NCBI GenBank assembly: GCA_010909165.1
Contig: MU008164.1
Location: forward strand, 868,001-932,000
DNA: 64,000 nt
Direction of reading: 5' to 3'
Source: Anthoceros angustus
Taxonomy: Eukaryota > Streptophyta > Anthocerotopsida > Anthocerotales > Anthocerotaceae
In this document: one piece after another, positions 34,721 through 46,149 of the stretch
Numbering within the stretch: the stretch's first letter is position 1
Layout of the letters: every line of letters begins with the position of its first letter
The notes under the pieces: generated by a model
The model's database searches: none
Told to the model about the DNA's origin: nothing
What the model saw: the letters and a program-made list of their open reading frames with translations, nothing else
Translations under genes and position numbers: made by a program

Positions 34721-36160
34721 GCTCCGAAGATGCTTCGGGCTGCTTTCCATAAGCCCGAATATTTCGCGGTCAGTTTGCAACTTAAGTTTCTTGCGAAAAC
34801 CATTTCACTTTTATCGCCGTGTGATATTAATCTCTGCACTTGGGTTTAGTGTTTGATTAGCATTAATTAATCTAATTACTTATCTTTAAGTAAGTAATTA
34901 TTGTTAATTAATCTAAAGTGATTATGTTAATTAAACATTGATTAGTATTAATTAATCTAAGGTGCTTATGTTAATTAAGCATTGATTAGTGTTAATTAAA
35001 CATGGTTAATAGCTAAGTGGATAAGCTCAAGTAATATGCTTTGGCATATTCCTTGCATATTATAGTGTATTCTTAGGATATTTACGTATCTTTGATCCCG
35101 ATAGGATATCTTAGAATATCTTGCGTCAGGTCTAGTATATATAGACCACATTGAGACAATTTCGGATCATAACTCGCCAGATATGCATCGGCGTTGTGAG
35201 GCCAGGCGCTGACTCGGGAGGCGTGTGAGGAATTGCGTGTTGTTACCGTGGGGAGGTGTGTTTGTGCCGCGTGCGAGCTACCCTCTGTTATTGGTTTGCA
35301 TATATATCTGCGTGTCAGTTGTTTGCTTGGTTGTTGGTCGAGTGCTTATATGAATTGATGCTTCGCCGTGCGACCTGACTATTTTGATAGAAATCATGAT
35401 TCTGATGTTGCATTCGGGGTTGTCGATATGAACATGCGATTTTGGATGTTTTTGCGAGCTTGAGTTACGCCGATGATGCTAGAATTCTCAATTGGGGCTT
35501 ATATCGAAAAGGTATGGCGGAGAAATCTTAAATGAGGACTATATTAGAGTCAACTTCAATGTTCGAGAGTTTATAGTGGGCGATCACGAGCTACCCATCA
35601 TTTGCCTTGGTTCGACACCCTTCCTGTGCATGTTTTCGAGAAGGACTATTTCAAGTTTAAGCATTCCTCATCACACATGGTGGTAGAACGGGCTTTGAGA
35701 AACTTAAAGGAACATGGGCTGGCGAGAACCATTTGGAAACCAAACATGGACTCGTTATGGGCAATCTTGATGTGTTGTTGTTACTTGCATAATGTCCTCA
35801 TTGACAAGGATGAAATGCCTGCAGCAGACAGTGATGAGCCTGGTCATGATGATGGTTATCGAACAATTCCTTGTAACAACATGAATGTGGATGGTGACAG
35901 GCTTCGCCAAAACATAGCCAGGTTCTTGTGGACTAGCAGACAACAACAGGATATGAACTCATGAATTTCCTATGACAGTTTGTCTCCTAACTTGCTCAAT
36001 GCATCTCCTATTTTCATAAAAGCATGCACGAATCCCTCTCCAATTTGATTCTGTGAGTGTATCATGACAGATTGTGCTCCATGACGTCATTGTGGACCCT
36101 CTCTTGAAATTCATGCCACCAGGTATGTAGCCTTGCCTTTTCCGTCTTCAGACTCACGGG
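34250..36160 (+). repeat. Duplicated unit 1: PPR fragment + TTAATTAA-rich block + Harbinger transposase remnant
   Basis: The order is a PPR fragment, an AT-rich block full of TTAATTAATCTAA words (34855-35010), a transition with TATATATAGACCAC, then transposase-derived sequence. The same order and words occur at 36190-38030. The copies differ by many short indels. The unit end shares CCACCAGGTATGTAGCCTTGCC with 37992. Confidence 0.75.
35470..35964 (+). pseudogene. PIF/Harbinger transposase C-terminal fragment, copy 1
   Basis: The frame at 35602-35964 encodes the domain end: YFKFKHSSSHMVVERA, KPNMDSLWAILMCCCYLHNVLID and an acidic tail. ARILNWGLYRK and the VGD motif precede it in other frames. 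The DDE_4 pattern VERAF..LKG is damaged here (a base change and indels give RALRNLKEHG). Frameshifts separate the parts. Confidence 0.75.
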
Positions 36161-36189
36161 TTTGTATTGGGCAACAAAATGCGACTCAA

Positions 36190-38030
36190 ACGCCATGCTG
36201 GCAGGATATGCTCACCACGGCCTTGGTCAAAGGTCTTTGCATTTCTGCAAGTATGAAAGCATGCCAGCATGACTTTAGCTGCTGATACGACATTCGCTTG
36301 GTTCCTGAAAACAGTGCTAGCATTGCAGCAGTAGAACAAGGAAAGCAGTTACCTGACCCAGGTTCAGGGAAAAGGTCTGGAATCTCATCTGTTGTTGCAA
36401 GCTTCCTACTGAATATAGATGTACGAGATTAGATGACGCACTATGTAGGAGCTTAGATGATGCCCGAATGGTGTTTGACAGCTTAGCCACAAAAACGTGG
36501 TAACATGGAGTGCTTACTTATCGGTCTACACACCGATATGGCAGGAAGGTTTGATCTGCAGATCATGCTAAATTTGTGTGCTTGCTGAAAACATGTTAGC
36601 TTCCCACATCGTGAGGATACACCATATCTGATTATACATGATTCAAGATGTTTCTGGGCTGTTTGCTTACCCGATATTTGCTGTCATTGGTTGTTTTATG
36701 CAGTTTCACTTTTATCGTGTGATATTAATCTGCACTTGGGTTTAGTGTTTGATTAGCATTAATTAATCTAATTACTTATCTTTAAGTAAGTAATTATTGT
36801 TAATTAATCTAAAGTGATTATGTTAATTAAACATTGATTAGTATTAATTAATCTAAGGTGCTTATGTTAATTAAGCATTGATTAGTGTTAATTAAACATG
36901 GTTAGCAATAGCTAAGTGGATAAGCTCAAGTAATATGCTTTGGCATATTCCTTGCATATTATAGTGTATTCTTAGGATATTTGATCGATAGGATATCTTA
37001 GGAATATCGATGCAGTCTAGTATATATAGACCACTTGGTGAGACAATCATTCTTCAGCAGATATGGATACCAAGGCGTTGTGAGGAGGCCAGCTATGACT
37101 CAGGAGGCGATGTGTGAGGAATTGCGTGTTGTTACCGTGGGGAGAGTGTGTTTGTGCCGCGTGCGAGCTACCCTCCCTGTTGTTATTGGTTTGCACCTAT
37201 ATCTGCGTATCGATTTTGTTTGCTTGGTTGTTGTTAAGTGCTTATAGAATTCAAATGCGGTTGACTATTTTGATAGAAATCATGATTCTGATTTGCATTC
37301 GGGGTTGTCGATATGAACATGCGATTTTGGATGTTTTTGCAGCTTGAGTTACATCGATGATGCTAGAATTCTCAATTGGGGCTTATATCGAAAAGGTATG
37401 GCAGGAGAAATCTTAAATGAGGACTATATTAGAGTCAACAACTTCGATGTTCGAGAGTTTATAGTGGGCGATGCGAGCTACCATCACGCCTTGATTCTTG
37501 ACCTTCCCGGCGGGCATGTTTTTCCAGAGAAGGACTATTTCAAGTTTAAGCATTCCTCATCACACATGGTGGTAGAACGGGCTTTTGAGAAACTTAAAGG
37601 AACATGGAGACTGCTGAGCAGAACCATTTGGAAACCAAACATGGACTCGTTATGGGCAATCTTGATGTGTTGTTGTTACTTGCATAATGTCCTCATTGAC
37701 AAGGATGAAATGCCTGCAGCAGACAGTGATGAGCCTGGTCATGATGATGGTTATCGAACAATTCCTTGTAACAACATGAATGTGGATGGTGTGACCAAAA
37801 CATAGCTGTGTTCTTGTGGACTAGCAGACAACAGGATATGAACTCATGAATTTCCTATGTGATTTGTCTCCTAACTTGCTCAATGCATCTCCTATTTTCA
37901 TAAGCATGCGAATCCCTCTCAATTTGATTACATGAGTGTATCATGATTGTGCTCCATGACGTCATTGTGGACCCTCTCTTGAAATTCATGCCACCAGGTA
38001 TGTAGCCTTGCCTTTTCCGTCTTCAGACTC
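36190..38030 (+). repeat. Duplicated unit 2: PPR fragment + TTAATTAA-rich block + Harbinger transposase remnant
   Basis: This is the second copy of the 34250-36160 unit in the same orientation, directly adjacent, so the two form a tandem duplication of about 1.9 kb. Its transposase part is better preserved than in unit 1. Confidence 0.75.
37344..37805 (+). pseudogene. PIF/Harbinger transposase C-terminal domain, copy 2
   Basis: A 150-codon open frame carries much of a DDE_4 catalytic domain: a DDARILN block (second Asp region), FIVGDASYH, KHSSSHMVVERAFEKLKGTWR with the catalytic Glu, and SLWAILMCCCYLHNVLID. The N-terminal third with the first Asp is not found upstream. This enzyme class cuts and pastes Harbinger elements. 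The lack of a full domain argues that it is inactive. Confidence 0.8.
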
Positions 38031-38132
38031 ACAGGTTTGTATTGGAGCAACAAGTACAGCTCAACCTATCGACCTTCATGCATATGTTGCAGATACTCCA
38101 GGTTCTTCTAGAGAGGCATCACCAGGGGATGG

Positions 38133-39055
38133 TCAGACCGAACCAACTGAAGACTTCCCGTCACCAGGACAATCCTTAAACACAGGCATGGACTCCGATG
38201 ATCCAGCAGCTGATGGTTTGAATTCTTCTAGGAAGAAAAGGAAAGTTCTAACTGCGAAGCGGGGGAGGACTTGTTTGTGGCCATGACCAGCGATTTTGTT
38301 GATCAGTTGAGCGCAACGGAAATCAACAAGGAGAAGAGGCATAAAGCGAACATCACTGGTGTCACCCAATTGCTCCCAATCTGGAACAATAGCCTGTGAG
38401 TCTGAACACCACAATTCGACGGCATTGAAAAGACTCTGGTCGAAGGTAGCTGGGAGTTTCTTTGCCTTCTTTTGCTCTGCCGTCATCTGCCAATATGTGT
38501 CCTGACCACTTAGTGGATGTCGACAATGATCATTGATTTTTTCGATCCGAGACAACCGTCCCATTTGCTTGGCGGCGTGCACATTACACCGTTAGCGTTG
38601 CAATAGGTGACCACCTCTTCCCATCGTTCAGGGGCCTTCTTATTTTTCTCCCTGCTGCCACCCAAGAGTCGAGCTTCGTGGTCAATCTTCTTGGCAGCCT
38701 GCAACATATGAAGTTCCTGCGGTGTCCACAACTTTCGAGGTGCCTTGAATGTCTGGTTCGTGGGAGGAACGTGGTTGGTGCTCGAAATTGTGGGCACAGG
38801 GCCTACACCAAGTTGTGAGATTGGGGAAGCATGGAAGCTGCCAAATCCCGGCAACAAAGCTAAAGGCAAGGATGCTGAGCTTGTGGGACAATTAAGAACG
38901 AAGGTTGAAGTCGCAACGGAGGCTTGAGACTGACCTGCGTCTTCCGGACCCATCGATCTGCAACAGCCCTCCAAAATCTGCACCGAATGCAGGTATGGCA
39001 AACTGCCACACGAACCGAGACTGACGAGTACAATGGAAGCTAGAGGGGATTGCAA
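38133..39055 (-). pseudogene. Harbinger-associated Myb/SANT-like protein, frameshifted
   Basis: The frame from 39055 holds a Ser/Pro-rich leader and a Myb/SANT-like (trihelix) domain (RKLWTPQELHMLQAAKKID, RWEEVVTYCNANGVMC). At about 38553 one base seems missing. The next frame continues the domain (RLSRIEKINDH, YWQMTAEQKKAKKLPATFD) and ends near 38133. PIF/Harbinger elements typically encode such a DNA-binding partner, and here it faces the transposase tail-to-tail. The pair probably belonged to one element. Confidence 0.7.
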
Positions 39056-39921
39056 GCGAATTGAGAAGGAAGCCCCTATACCTCTACCGGCAAAGGCTAC
39101 GGGCCTTTGCCGCAGAGGTTCCTGGTTCCGATAGCTCTTGCCTACAATTTCGCTAGAGGCGGTCTCTTCCGATCATTACGGTAGTTCACATCAACTTTCC
39201 TCGTTCCCGTCGGCTTTTTGTCGTGAAGTTTCATTTTGGGGCTGGCGGAAGTTGCTGGAGGGAAATTGATGTGCTGGAGGGAAATTGATGTCCATGGAAA
39301 GCAGCCCTTAGTGCACAAGTGGTGGGGGCAGAAATGAAGTCTAAAGGCTCTTCCACAATCTTGCAACGAAAAAACTCCTGACAGGGAAGGCAATGCTGTC
39401 AGGGAAAGCATGGACTCACACAGAAGGTCCTGGAGTGTTATGAGAAAATGCAGGTGTTATTCGGAGTCACATGTCACATTCTCATACCCCATTTGTGCAG
39501 GCCGTCATGCAGACCACGTGCACAAGGGTCTTGAGGATTTTAGATATGAGCGCAATATGTCCGTAGCATGACTCCAGATTTTAGACATCTTGTCAGCAAG
39601 TTAGACATCGCCAGCCCTGCAGGACGCTTCCTTAGGTAGAGGAATGGCCTTCGACAATGCCAATAGAACCTGATCTGGCAACGTGGATACGTGTGCCGGG
39701 TGCTTGTCGGAAGCATGGAGACAAACTGCTCAGACACCGGGCCTTTGATGGTGCAGCACACCTGCAGCCAAAGCATCCCGCTGCATATGTGTTGATCTAA
39801 AATACCTACGCAGATGCTGGCCTTCCGGGCAGAAAGAGACTGGGCGGAGCTGGATTCAGTGTGAGCAAGAAGCATATTGCTTCCTTGTCAGGGACCGCAG
39901 CCACCCACAGCTGTACCAGCG
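39056..39921. other. Intergenic, no gene recognised
   Basis: A short direct repeat (GCTGGAGGGAAATTGATGT, twice near 39255-39290) is present. Minus-strand frames of about 90-110 codons have no domain. It may include the 5' flank of the Harbinger Myb-like gene and the 3' flank of the PPR gene. Confidence 0.35.
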
Positions 39922-42900
39922 TCACCCTTGTACACATGTAACCAACTTGAAACCCTGCAGATGATAGTTCACTGCGTTACTGCCAAGAGGTACTTGGTGG
40001 TTGTTTGACAACCAAGCCATACCAGCAGCAAATCTGGTGATGCTTATGGTGGTCCCCAGCTTCTGACATGAACGGTCATTCATACAATCAAATATGTCTG
40101 CTATTGACGAGTCCAGAAATGGCACATATTCCTCATTTACTTGGGAGTACACCTCTTTCAGCCTTGTTTGACTCTTGGGATGCTTCTCATCCCCGACCAA
40201 AAAACTATGCACCAGTCCGTTTGTGTCTGTCCACCAGCTCTGACCTGGTTGCTTCCCTGCACTGATCCTCGTTCTCCTCTCCTGCAACTTCTGTGCCTCC
40301 TCAGACATCTGTATACAGGTGTACATGTTTGACATCATCATATATGCTGCATCATCTTTGCTGTCTAGCTTCACTGCTTGGTCGAAAGCATATTGTCCCA
40401 CCTCCGTGTTGCTCCACTTTCGACAAGCACTCAACAGAGTGTGCCACACTGGAGCATTGGGCAGGAAAGGCATTGTCCTTACCAAAGCTAGCGCCTCATC
40501 CAGTTGACCTGCACGGCCCAGGAGATCCACCATGCATATGTAGTGCTCCACCGTGGGACTGATGCCATACTGCCCGCTCATGGCCTCAAAGTACTCTCTT
40601 CCCTTGTTCACTAGACCTGCATGGCTGCATGCCGTGAGCACACTAAGGAATGTGATGCCAACTGGCTGAATACCATCCTCTCCCATTTTCTGGAACAAGT
40701 CAAAGACGACATCACTGTCTCCTTGACAGGTGTAGCCTGCAATTAGCGCACTCCAGGCAACTACGTCTCTCTCGGGCAACTCATCAAAAACCTGCTGCGC
40801 ATCAACCATACTCCCACACTTTCCATACATGTTTATTAGACTGCAGCCTATGAAAGAATCAGCTTGGAGCCCTTGTTCTCCAATCTGCACATGTAGCTGC
40901 CTTCCCACATGCAAAGCTGCCACATCTGCGCAGGCCTGCAGGAGGCACACAAATGTTACAGCATCAGGTACGACAATGCCTCCTTCCTGCATTGCACTGT
41001 AAAGACGCAGGGCTTCCTGGCCCATGTTCTGCTGGGAATACCCAGCTATCATGGCAGTCCACGTCACCATGTCTTTTTGACCAAGTCCATCAAACGCTCT
41101 CTGAGCATCTTCCAGACTGCCACACTTCGCATACATGTTTACCAAACTGCTGGCTACAAATACATCAGCTTGAAATCCACGTTCTCTTATCTGGGTATGA
41201 ATCTGCCTCCCCTTCTCCAAAGCCATGGTGCCCACACTTGCACATGCCTGCAGGAGACAAACGAATGTCACAGCATCAGGTAGAGCCATGCCTTCTTCTT
41301 GCATAGCACTAAACATACGAAGGGCTTCCTGCCCCATGCCCTGCTGGGAATATCCTGCTATCAGGGCATTCCACATCACCACATCTTTGCAAGCAATTCC
41401 GTCAAACACTCTCTGAGCATCTCTCACACTGCCACACTTTGCGTACATGTTTACCAAACTGTTGGCAACAAACACATCAGCTTGATGTTCTTGTTCCTTA
41501 ATTTGTGCATGAAGCTGCTTTCCCATCTCCAAAGCGGGGGTGCCCACGGCTGCACATGCCTGCAGGAGGCACACAAACGTCACGGAACTGGGAACAGCGA
41601 TGCCTTCTTCTTGCATATCATTGTAAAGACGAAGAGCTTCCTGGCCCATCCCCTGCTGAGATAACCCTGCTATCATGGCATTCCATGTCACCACATCCCT
41701 TTGACCCAGTCCTTCAAAGACCCTCTTCGCATCCTCCAAGCTGCCACACTTTGCATACATGTTCACCAAGCTGTTGGCTACAAACCTATCCGCTTGATGT
41801 CCTTGCACCTTAATCTGTGTATGGAGCTGCTTCCCCATCTCTAAAGCTGGGGGGCCCACACTTGCACACGCCTGCAGGAGGGACAAGAATGTCACAGAAT
41901 CAGGTACAGCAGTACCTCCTTCCTGCATAGCCCTGTAGAGACGAAGGGCTGCCTGCCCCATGCCCTGCTGGGAGTACCCTGCTATCATGACATTCCACGT
42001 CACCACATCCTTTCTCCAAAGGCCATCGAACACTCTATGAGCATCCTCCAAGCTCCCACACTTCGCATACATGTTAACCAAACTGTTGCCCACAAAAGCA
42101 TCCTCTACATGTCCCCGTCTGCTAATCTGCTCATGAAGCTGCCTCCCCTCCTCCAAAGCTGGGGCACCCACATTCGCACATGCCTGCAGGAGGCACACAA
42201 ACGTCACGGAATTGGGAACAGCCGTGCCTCCTTCTTGCATCATACTGTACAGACGAAGGGCTTCCTGCCCCATCCCCTGCTGGGCATATCCTGCTATCAT
42301 GGCAGTCCAAGTCACCACATCCTTCACCCCAAGTCCGTCAAACACTCTCCTCGCTTCTTCCAAGCTCCCACACTTCGAGTACATGTTCACCAAACTATTC
42401 CACACAAACAGAACAGGCTCCACCCCACTTGCCAAAACGTCAGCATGCACCTGCTGCCCAGTTTCCAAGTCCGATTCCCTTGCACAAGCCTGAAGGGCTG
42501 CCACAAACACACGGCCATCGGGCTTCACACTCGACCTGCGCATCCGATGGTACAGCTCGATGGCCTGCCTGTCATGCCCGTGTTTAACATGCGCAGAAAT
42601 GATGGCAGACCAAGTGAATGCATCAGGTTCCGCCACCACGGCAAACACATCCATCGCGTCTTGCAACCTGCCATGAGAAGCATACATCCGCAGGATGTGG
42701 TTGCCCAGGAACGTGTCCGACTGGTACCCCCGTTTCTCCGCCAAAGCATGGACGCGGCGACCCAGAACAAGATTCTTCTGGACTACACATTCCTTCAGGG
42801 CAGTATAAAAGCCCGACTTTGGATCACAACAATCTGCCTGCACCAGAACTCCCAGAGCCTCAACAGCCTCAGCGAGGTGACTCTGATTACATAGCTCGCT

Positions 42901-43194
42901 CACGGTTTCAGCCGTGACGCCGCATTCGTTTCCCTCAGACCTCCCATGGTCGCCATCCTCCGTCCTGAGAGATGAACGGCCAATTTGCATATCCAGACTC
43001 CGTCGGTCCACCCAGACGTAGTGCTGTTCCCAGCTTCCTTTGTTTGGCTCATTCAAGTCAGTTTCTCGGGAGTCAGACCCCAAGCAATCGTCGCAAATCA
43101 ATTTATGTAGACTGCATATGGAGGGTTGTTCCGATCGCCCCCGTGTGGATGGGACCATGGCATACCAAAGAGGGACAAAGAGGGGACGCGGCAT
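39922..43194 (-). CDS. PLS-class PPR protein with E/E+ domains, intact
   Basis: This intronless gene encodes 1,090 aa from the first ATG at 43194 (MPRPLFVPLW). After a leader, about seven PLS triplets repeat with high similarity, seen as LLQACA, GKQLH, SLVNMYAKCGS and NAMIAGYSQQGMGQEAL. The last repeats are followed by the E domain (EHYICMVDLLGRAGQLDEA, LLSACRKWSN) and an E+-like segment (GQSWWTDTNGLVHSFLVGDEKHP). A DYW deaminase is absent; the tail of about 75 residues matches nothing I know. The likely role is RNA editing or processing in plastids or mitochondria, with a deaminase supplied in trans. Copies A and B are close paralogues. Confidence 0.88.
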   Translation of the reverse strand: MPRPLFVPLWYAMVPSTRGRSEQPSICSLHKLICDDCLGSDSRETDLNEPNKGSWEQHYVWVDRRSLDMQIGRSSLRTEDGDHGRSEGNECGVTAETVSELCNQSHLAEAVEALGVLVQADCCDPKSGFYTALKECVVQKNLVLGRRVHALAEKRGYQSDTFLGNHILRMYASHGRLQDAMDVFAVVAEPDAFTWSAIISAHVKHGHDRQAIELYHRMRRSSVKPDGRVFVAALQACARESDLETGQQVHADVLASGVEPVLFVWNSLVNMYSKCGSLEEARRVFDGLGVKDVVTWTAMIAGYAQQGMGQEALRLYSMMQEGGTAVPNSVTFVCLLQACANVGAPALEEGRQLHEQISRRGHVEDAFVGNSLVNMYAKCGSLEDAHRVFDGLWRKDVVTWNVMIAGYSQQGMGQAALRLYRAMQEGGTAVPDSVTFLSLLQACASVGPPALEMGKQLHTQIKVQGHQADRFVANSLVNMYAKCGSLEDAKRVFEGLGQRDVVTWNAMIAGLSQQGMGQEALRLYNDMQEEGIAVPSSVTFVCLLQACAAVGTPALEMGKQLHAQIKEQEHQADVFVANSLVNMYAKCGSVRDAQRVFDGIACKDVVMWNALIAGYSQQGMGQEALRMFSAMQEEGMALPDAVTFVCLLQACASVGTMALEKGRQIHTQIRERGFQADVFVASSLVNMYAKCGSLEDAQRAFDGLGQKDMVTWTAMIAGYSQQNMGQEALRLYSAMQEGGIVVPDAVTFVCLLQACADVAALHVGRQLHVQIGEQGLQADSFIGCSLINMYGKCGSMVDAQQVFDELPERDVVAWSALIAGYTCQGDSDVVFDLFQKMGEDGIQPVGITFLSVLTACSHAGLVNKGREYFEAMSGQYGISPTVEHYICMVDLLGRAGQLDEALALVRTMPFLPNAPVWHTLLSACRKWSNTEVGQYAFDQAVKLDSKDDAAYMMMSNMYTCIQMSEEAQKLQERRTRISAGKQPGQSWWTDTNGLVHSFLVGDEKHPKSQTRLKEVYSQVNEEYVPFLDSSIADIFDCMNDRSCQKLGTTISITRFAAGMAWLSNNHQVPLGSNAVNYHLQGFKLVTCVQG

Positions 43195-43199
43195 TTTTT

Positions 43200-44399
43200 T
43201 CAAGCGCGAAACTTCTGTTCACACCATACGTCTTTTTGCTGTCCGGTTTGGTAACCCGACCGAAATGGGGATGGGGCTGCTGCTTTTCGCATGTAACGAA
43301 CACAGTGAGTTGCAGGGCAATATGTTATTGTGAAGGTCGAAACAAGCTCGAAAATAGCTTTGTGCATTCTCCCGATCATGGTGTTGTTGAAGGACTTGGG
43401 CATGATGTGGGGATTGAAATTGTATGGACGATGTTTAGTGCACCCAACTGTAATGAGAGGTATGTCGCCTGCTGTGAAGGCCCTGCCAGTAAAGATTTGA
43501 AGGCGGCTTCCATGTTACTGTTGGCCATCCCCTCTTCCTGTTTCGACTAGGATCCTGTGTTTTCCTGTTTGCAAGAGGATCGTGCTTCTTAATGTTTCCA
43601 GCATCGCGGATTCCCTAACAAATACACGATCGCAAAGTCCCTAGCTGCGAAGACGGGGACATGGCCGTAGGCGTGTGCATGGTTCGCAAACCATGGCCGT
43701 GCCGGTGGCCACGGCCGTCATTGACTGCGAAGACCATGCCAGCGGCTGAGGCGTTTGGCAACCAGATGGGGCGGCCGAGAAGAGAGAGGGCCACGTGCTA
43801 GGGCATAGTCTGCTGGACATTAGCTTAGAATAGGGGTGTAATAAAGGCGCTCCCTCAGGACGTAGTATAAGAGGGCGGCTGCCACTCTAGTAAAGCGATC
43901 TTTCTTTTGGGGTTGATACCGCGTTATCTTTGCAGACCCTTGTGTGTCCCTTGCTAACGCGAGTCCCGAGTCACTGAGCGGGCAAGACTTCTCCGGAGAG
44001 ACTGATCCAAGTCCTGGTGATGGACCCTAACGCGTGGTGGTGTGTGTGTACAGGTGTGAAGGACCCCGGACCCTTGTTCCTTCCGGGCAGAGGTCCGACG
44101 GCCGACGGACCAGAGCGGGCGTGATTAGCTGCACTCCGGAAGGGCGTGCAGAGCTCGGACGAAGAGACCTGGCGAACGAACGCAGAGGTCCGTAGCCCAC
44201 GCATGCCTAACCCTGACTCTGAATTGGTATATTGAGTGTAAGTAAGAACGATAGGCGAAACGAGGTAGAGGAGGGTGTACAACAGATCAGTAGGTTACGG
44301 ACGTAAACGATTCCTTAAACATTTGGCCATCCTGGGCATGTACGGTGAACGAGTAGAGTGATAAGGGAGCGGAAAACGCCCGCATTACGGTAAGCGGCC
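43200..44399. other. Intergenic with a possible LTR-like promoter segment
   Basis: 43040-43560 is open in two plus frames without domains and includes the PPR 5' flank. Around 43830-43900 the words AATAAAGG, GTATAAGAGGG and AGTAAAGCGATC resemble a promoter or polyadenylation arrangement of an LTR. I cannot define ends. A GC-rich inverted stretch (CCATGGCCGTGCC / GGCCACGGCCGTC) lies near 43690. Confidence 0.3.
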
Positions 44400-46118
44400 T
44401 CAGGTAGGCCATCTTCCCCAACGACGGAGAGTGTGTCGAGCAACGGACCTGTATAAACGGAACAAGTCATTCCCTTGGGAACGGACCCCATATTGCAACG
44501 ACACGGGATTGGTGCGCGCCCGGCTGGCCGTCAGCAAAAGTTGCGCCACACCTTGCCTGGTACCTGTGACTGATTTCAAGACGGAAACAGCAAATCCCGA
44601 AGAAATGTTCTTGGGCTGATAGTAGAGATTGGAAGACGTCCCGTAGAAGCACCGGACAAAAGGTATAAGGCTCCCAAGGACACTATCAGCATCTTTGAGC
44701 TCCTTGAAGATAACGTTCCTAGACATGTATTGAAGGCGTTTTCAACATCCACGTATAAAACTACCCAATCCGGGTGGGTATCAAGGCATGCCTGCACGCC
44801 AAACACCACGGACTCGCAACCCTTCGGAGTAGCAATGCCAAATTATAGGGGGTTGAGGTACCGCTGGAAGAGGGAGCGGTACTAAAGGGCAATAATACGG
44901 CTAAGGAGCTGCATGAAGGCTTCCCCAACTGCGAGTGGACGCACGCCATAGCCCGGGGCAGGCTTGTCCATAGCAACAAGCCTTCTAGAGATCCGATGAG
45001 GCGTTTTCCCCGGAGCCATGGCAGCAGCCAGAGAATAGAGCAGCGGAAAGCCGTTGGATGGGTCTTCAGGGAGAAAAAAGGTCCCAAAGATGCTCAAAAA
45101 CCATCCCAGACAGTCCGGCAGAAGAAAGACGTAGGGCCGTAGAGAGAGCTAAAGCAAAAGCCACGCGGTCCAGGGAGAAGGGGTCCTCAAGGATATAGTC
45201 GAGTATGTCTGGGGGGATGGCATCCTTCGGGGCTGGATGGAGGGACGAAGGGCCGCAATGGCCTCTTCAGAAGCAGGGGCCAAAGGAAGGGGGCGGAGAG
45301 CCCTGGCAGCCCGGGCATATTTGGTTGCTTGACTTAACAACTTGCAGCGCCGCAGGTTTGCTGCCACCCCCGGGGCTTGTTCCACCTGCGGCACGGATTC
45401 CACCCGAACCTTAGAAGCTCACTATGCCTCCTCTTGAAGAGATGCCCAATCTCCAGCCCGAAAGCGATGGAGGCGACTGACGATCTCCCGATGACCAGAA
45501 GCCCCGCCCCTAATTCAATGTAAACACCATCTAGGCAGAAGCAGAAGAAGGCCAACTCGTCCTGGGAGTCGAGCGCAAGGCAATCTAGAGGAAGACGGAA
45601 TGTTAATCTGCCGACATCAAGGAGGTGCCTGAGAATTTTGCAAAAGATGCGCGGGCAAGGTAAGTGGGTTTCAAACAACCCAAGGATGTGATCTTACTGA
45701 GCACGAAACCAATCCCATGATGAGAGAGGCACCCCTAGAAGGACGACACCGGACGTTGAAACGTGTGCCATGGAGCTAGTGGAGGTCGCAAGACGTACTT
45801 GGACGGCCCAAGTAGTGTGATCAAAGTCCTTATGCATGTGCCCAATGTGGGTTTTCACCCCCCCTTGACGCCGCGACAGAGCAGAGCACAAACTGGACAA
45901 CTAGATTGTCCTTGATGGTCACAGAAGGTGTTGACTGCCCCATCCCAAAGAGAAGAAATCACAGAGAGAGAATAAACTGCGGACACTAGCCTGGGGTTGA
46001 CTCCTAAGCACACAAGGATGCAAGGATGTGATCCTCTTGAGCACGCAAGCCTTAAGTTCCTTAAGCATTCTTGAATTGGGTGGAGAAGAGGACTTGATGT
46101 GAAAGGAATCGTGGACAA
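44400..46118 (-). pseudogene. Degenerate non-LTR-type reverse transcriptase
   Basis: Successive minus-strand frames, in coding order from right to left, give a C2H2-like motif (CPVC...GVKTHIGHMH, about 45840-45920), a leader (RCKLLSQATKYARAARAL), RT motif 1-2 region (RRLVAMDKPAPGYGVRPLAVGEAF, 44882-45097), motif 3 (DWVVLYVDVENAFNT, about 44745-44790), and motif 4 (SVTGTRQG, about 44565). The YxDD box is not visible. At least four frameshifts separate the parts. No LTR-type protease or integrase is present. An N-terminal zinc finger before an RT fits a non-LTR retrotransposon, but the clade is uncertain. Confidence 0.65.
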
Positions 46119-46149
46119 GAATCTGCAGAACAGCGGTGCTATTTGTGGA

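Noticed and set aside
42037-42894. 285-codon plus-strand open frame
   Set aside because: Antisense of the intact PPR gene; the repetitive sense sequence keeps antisense frames open.
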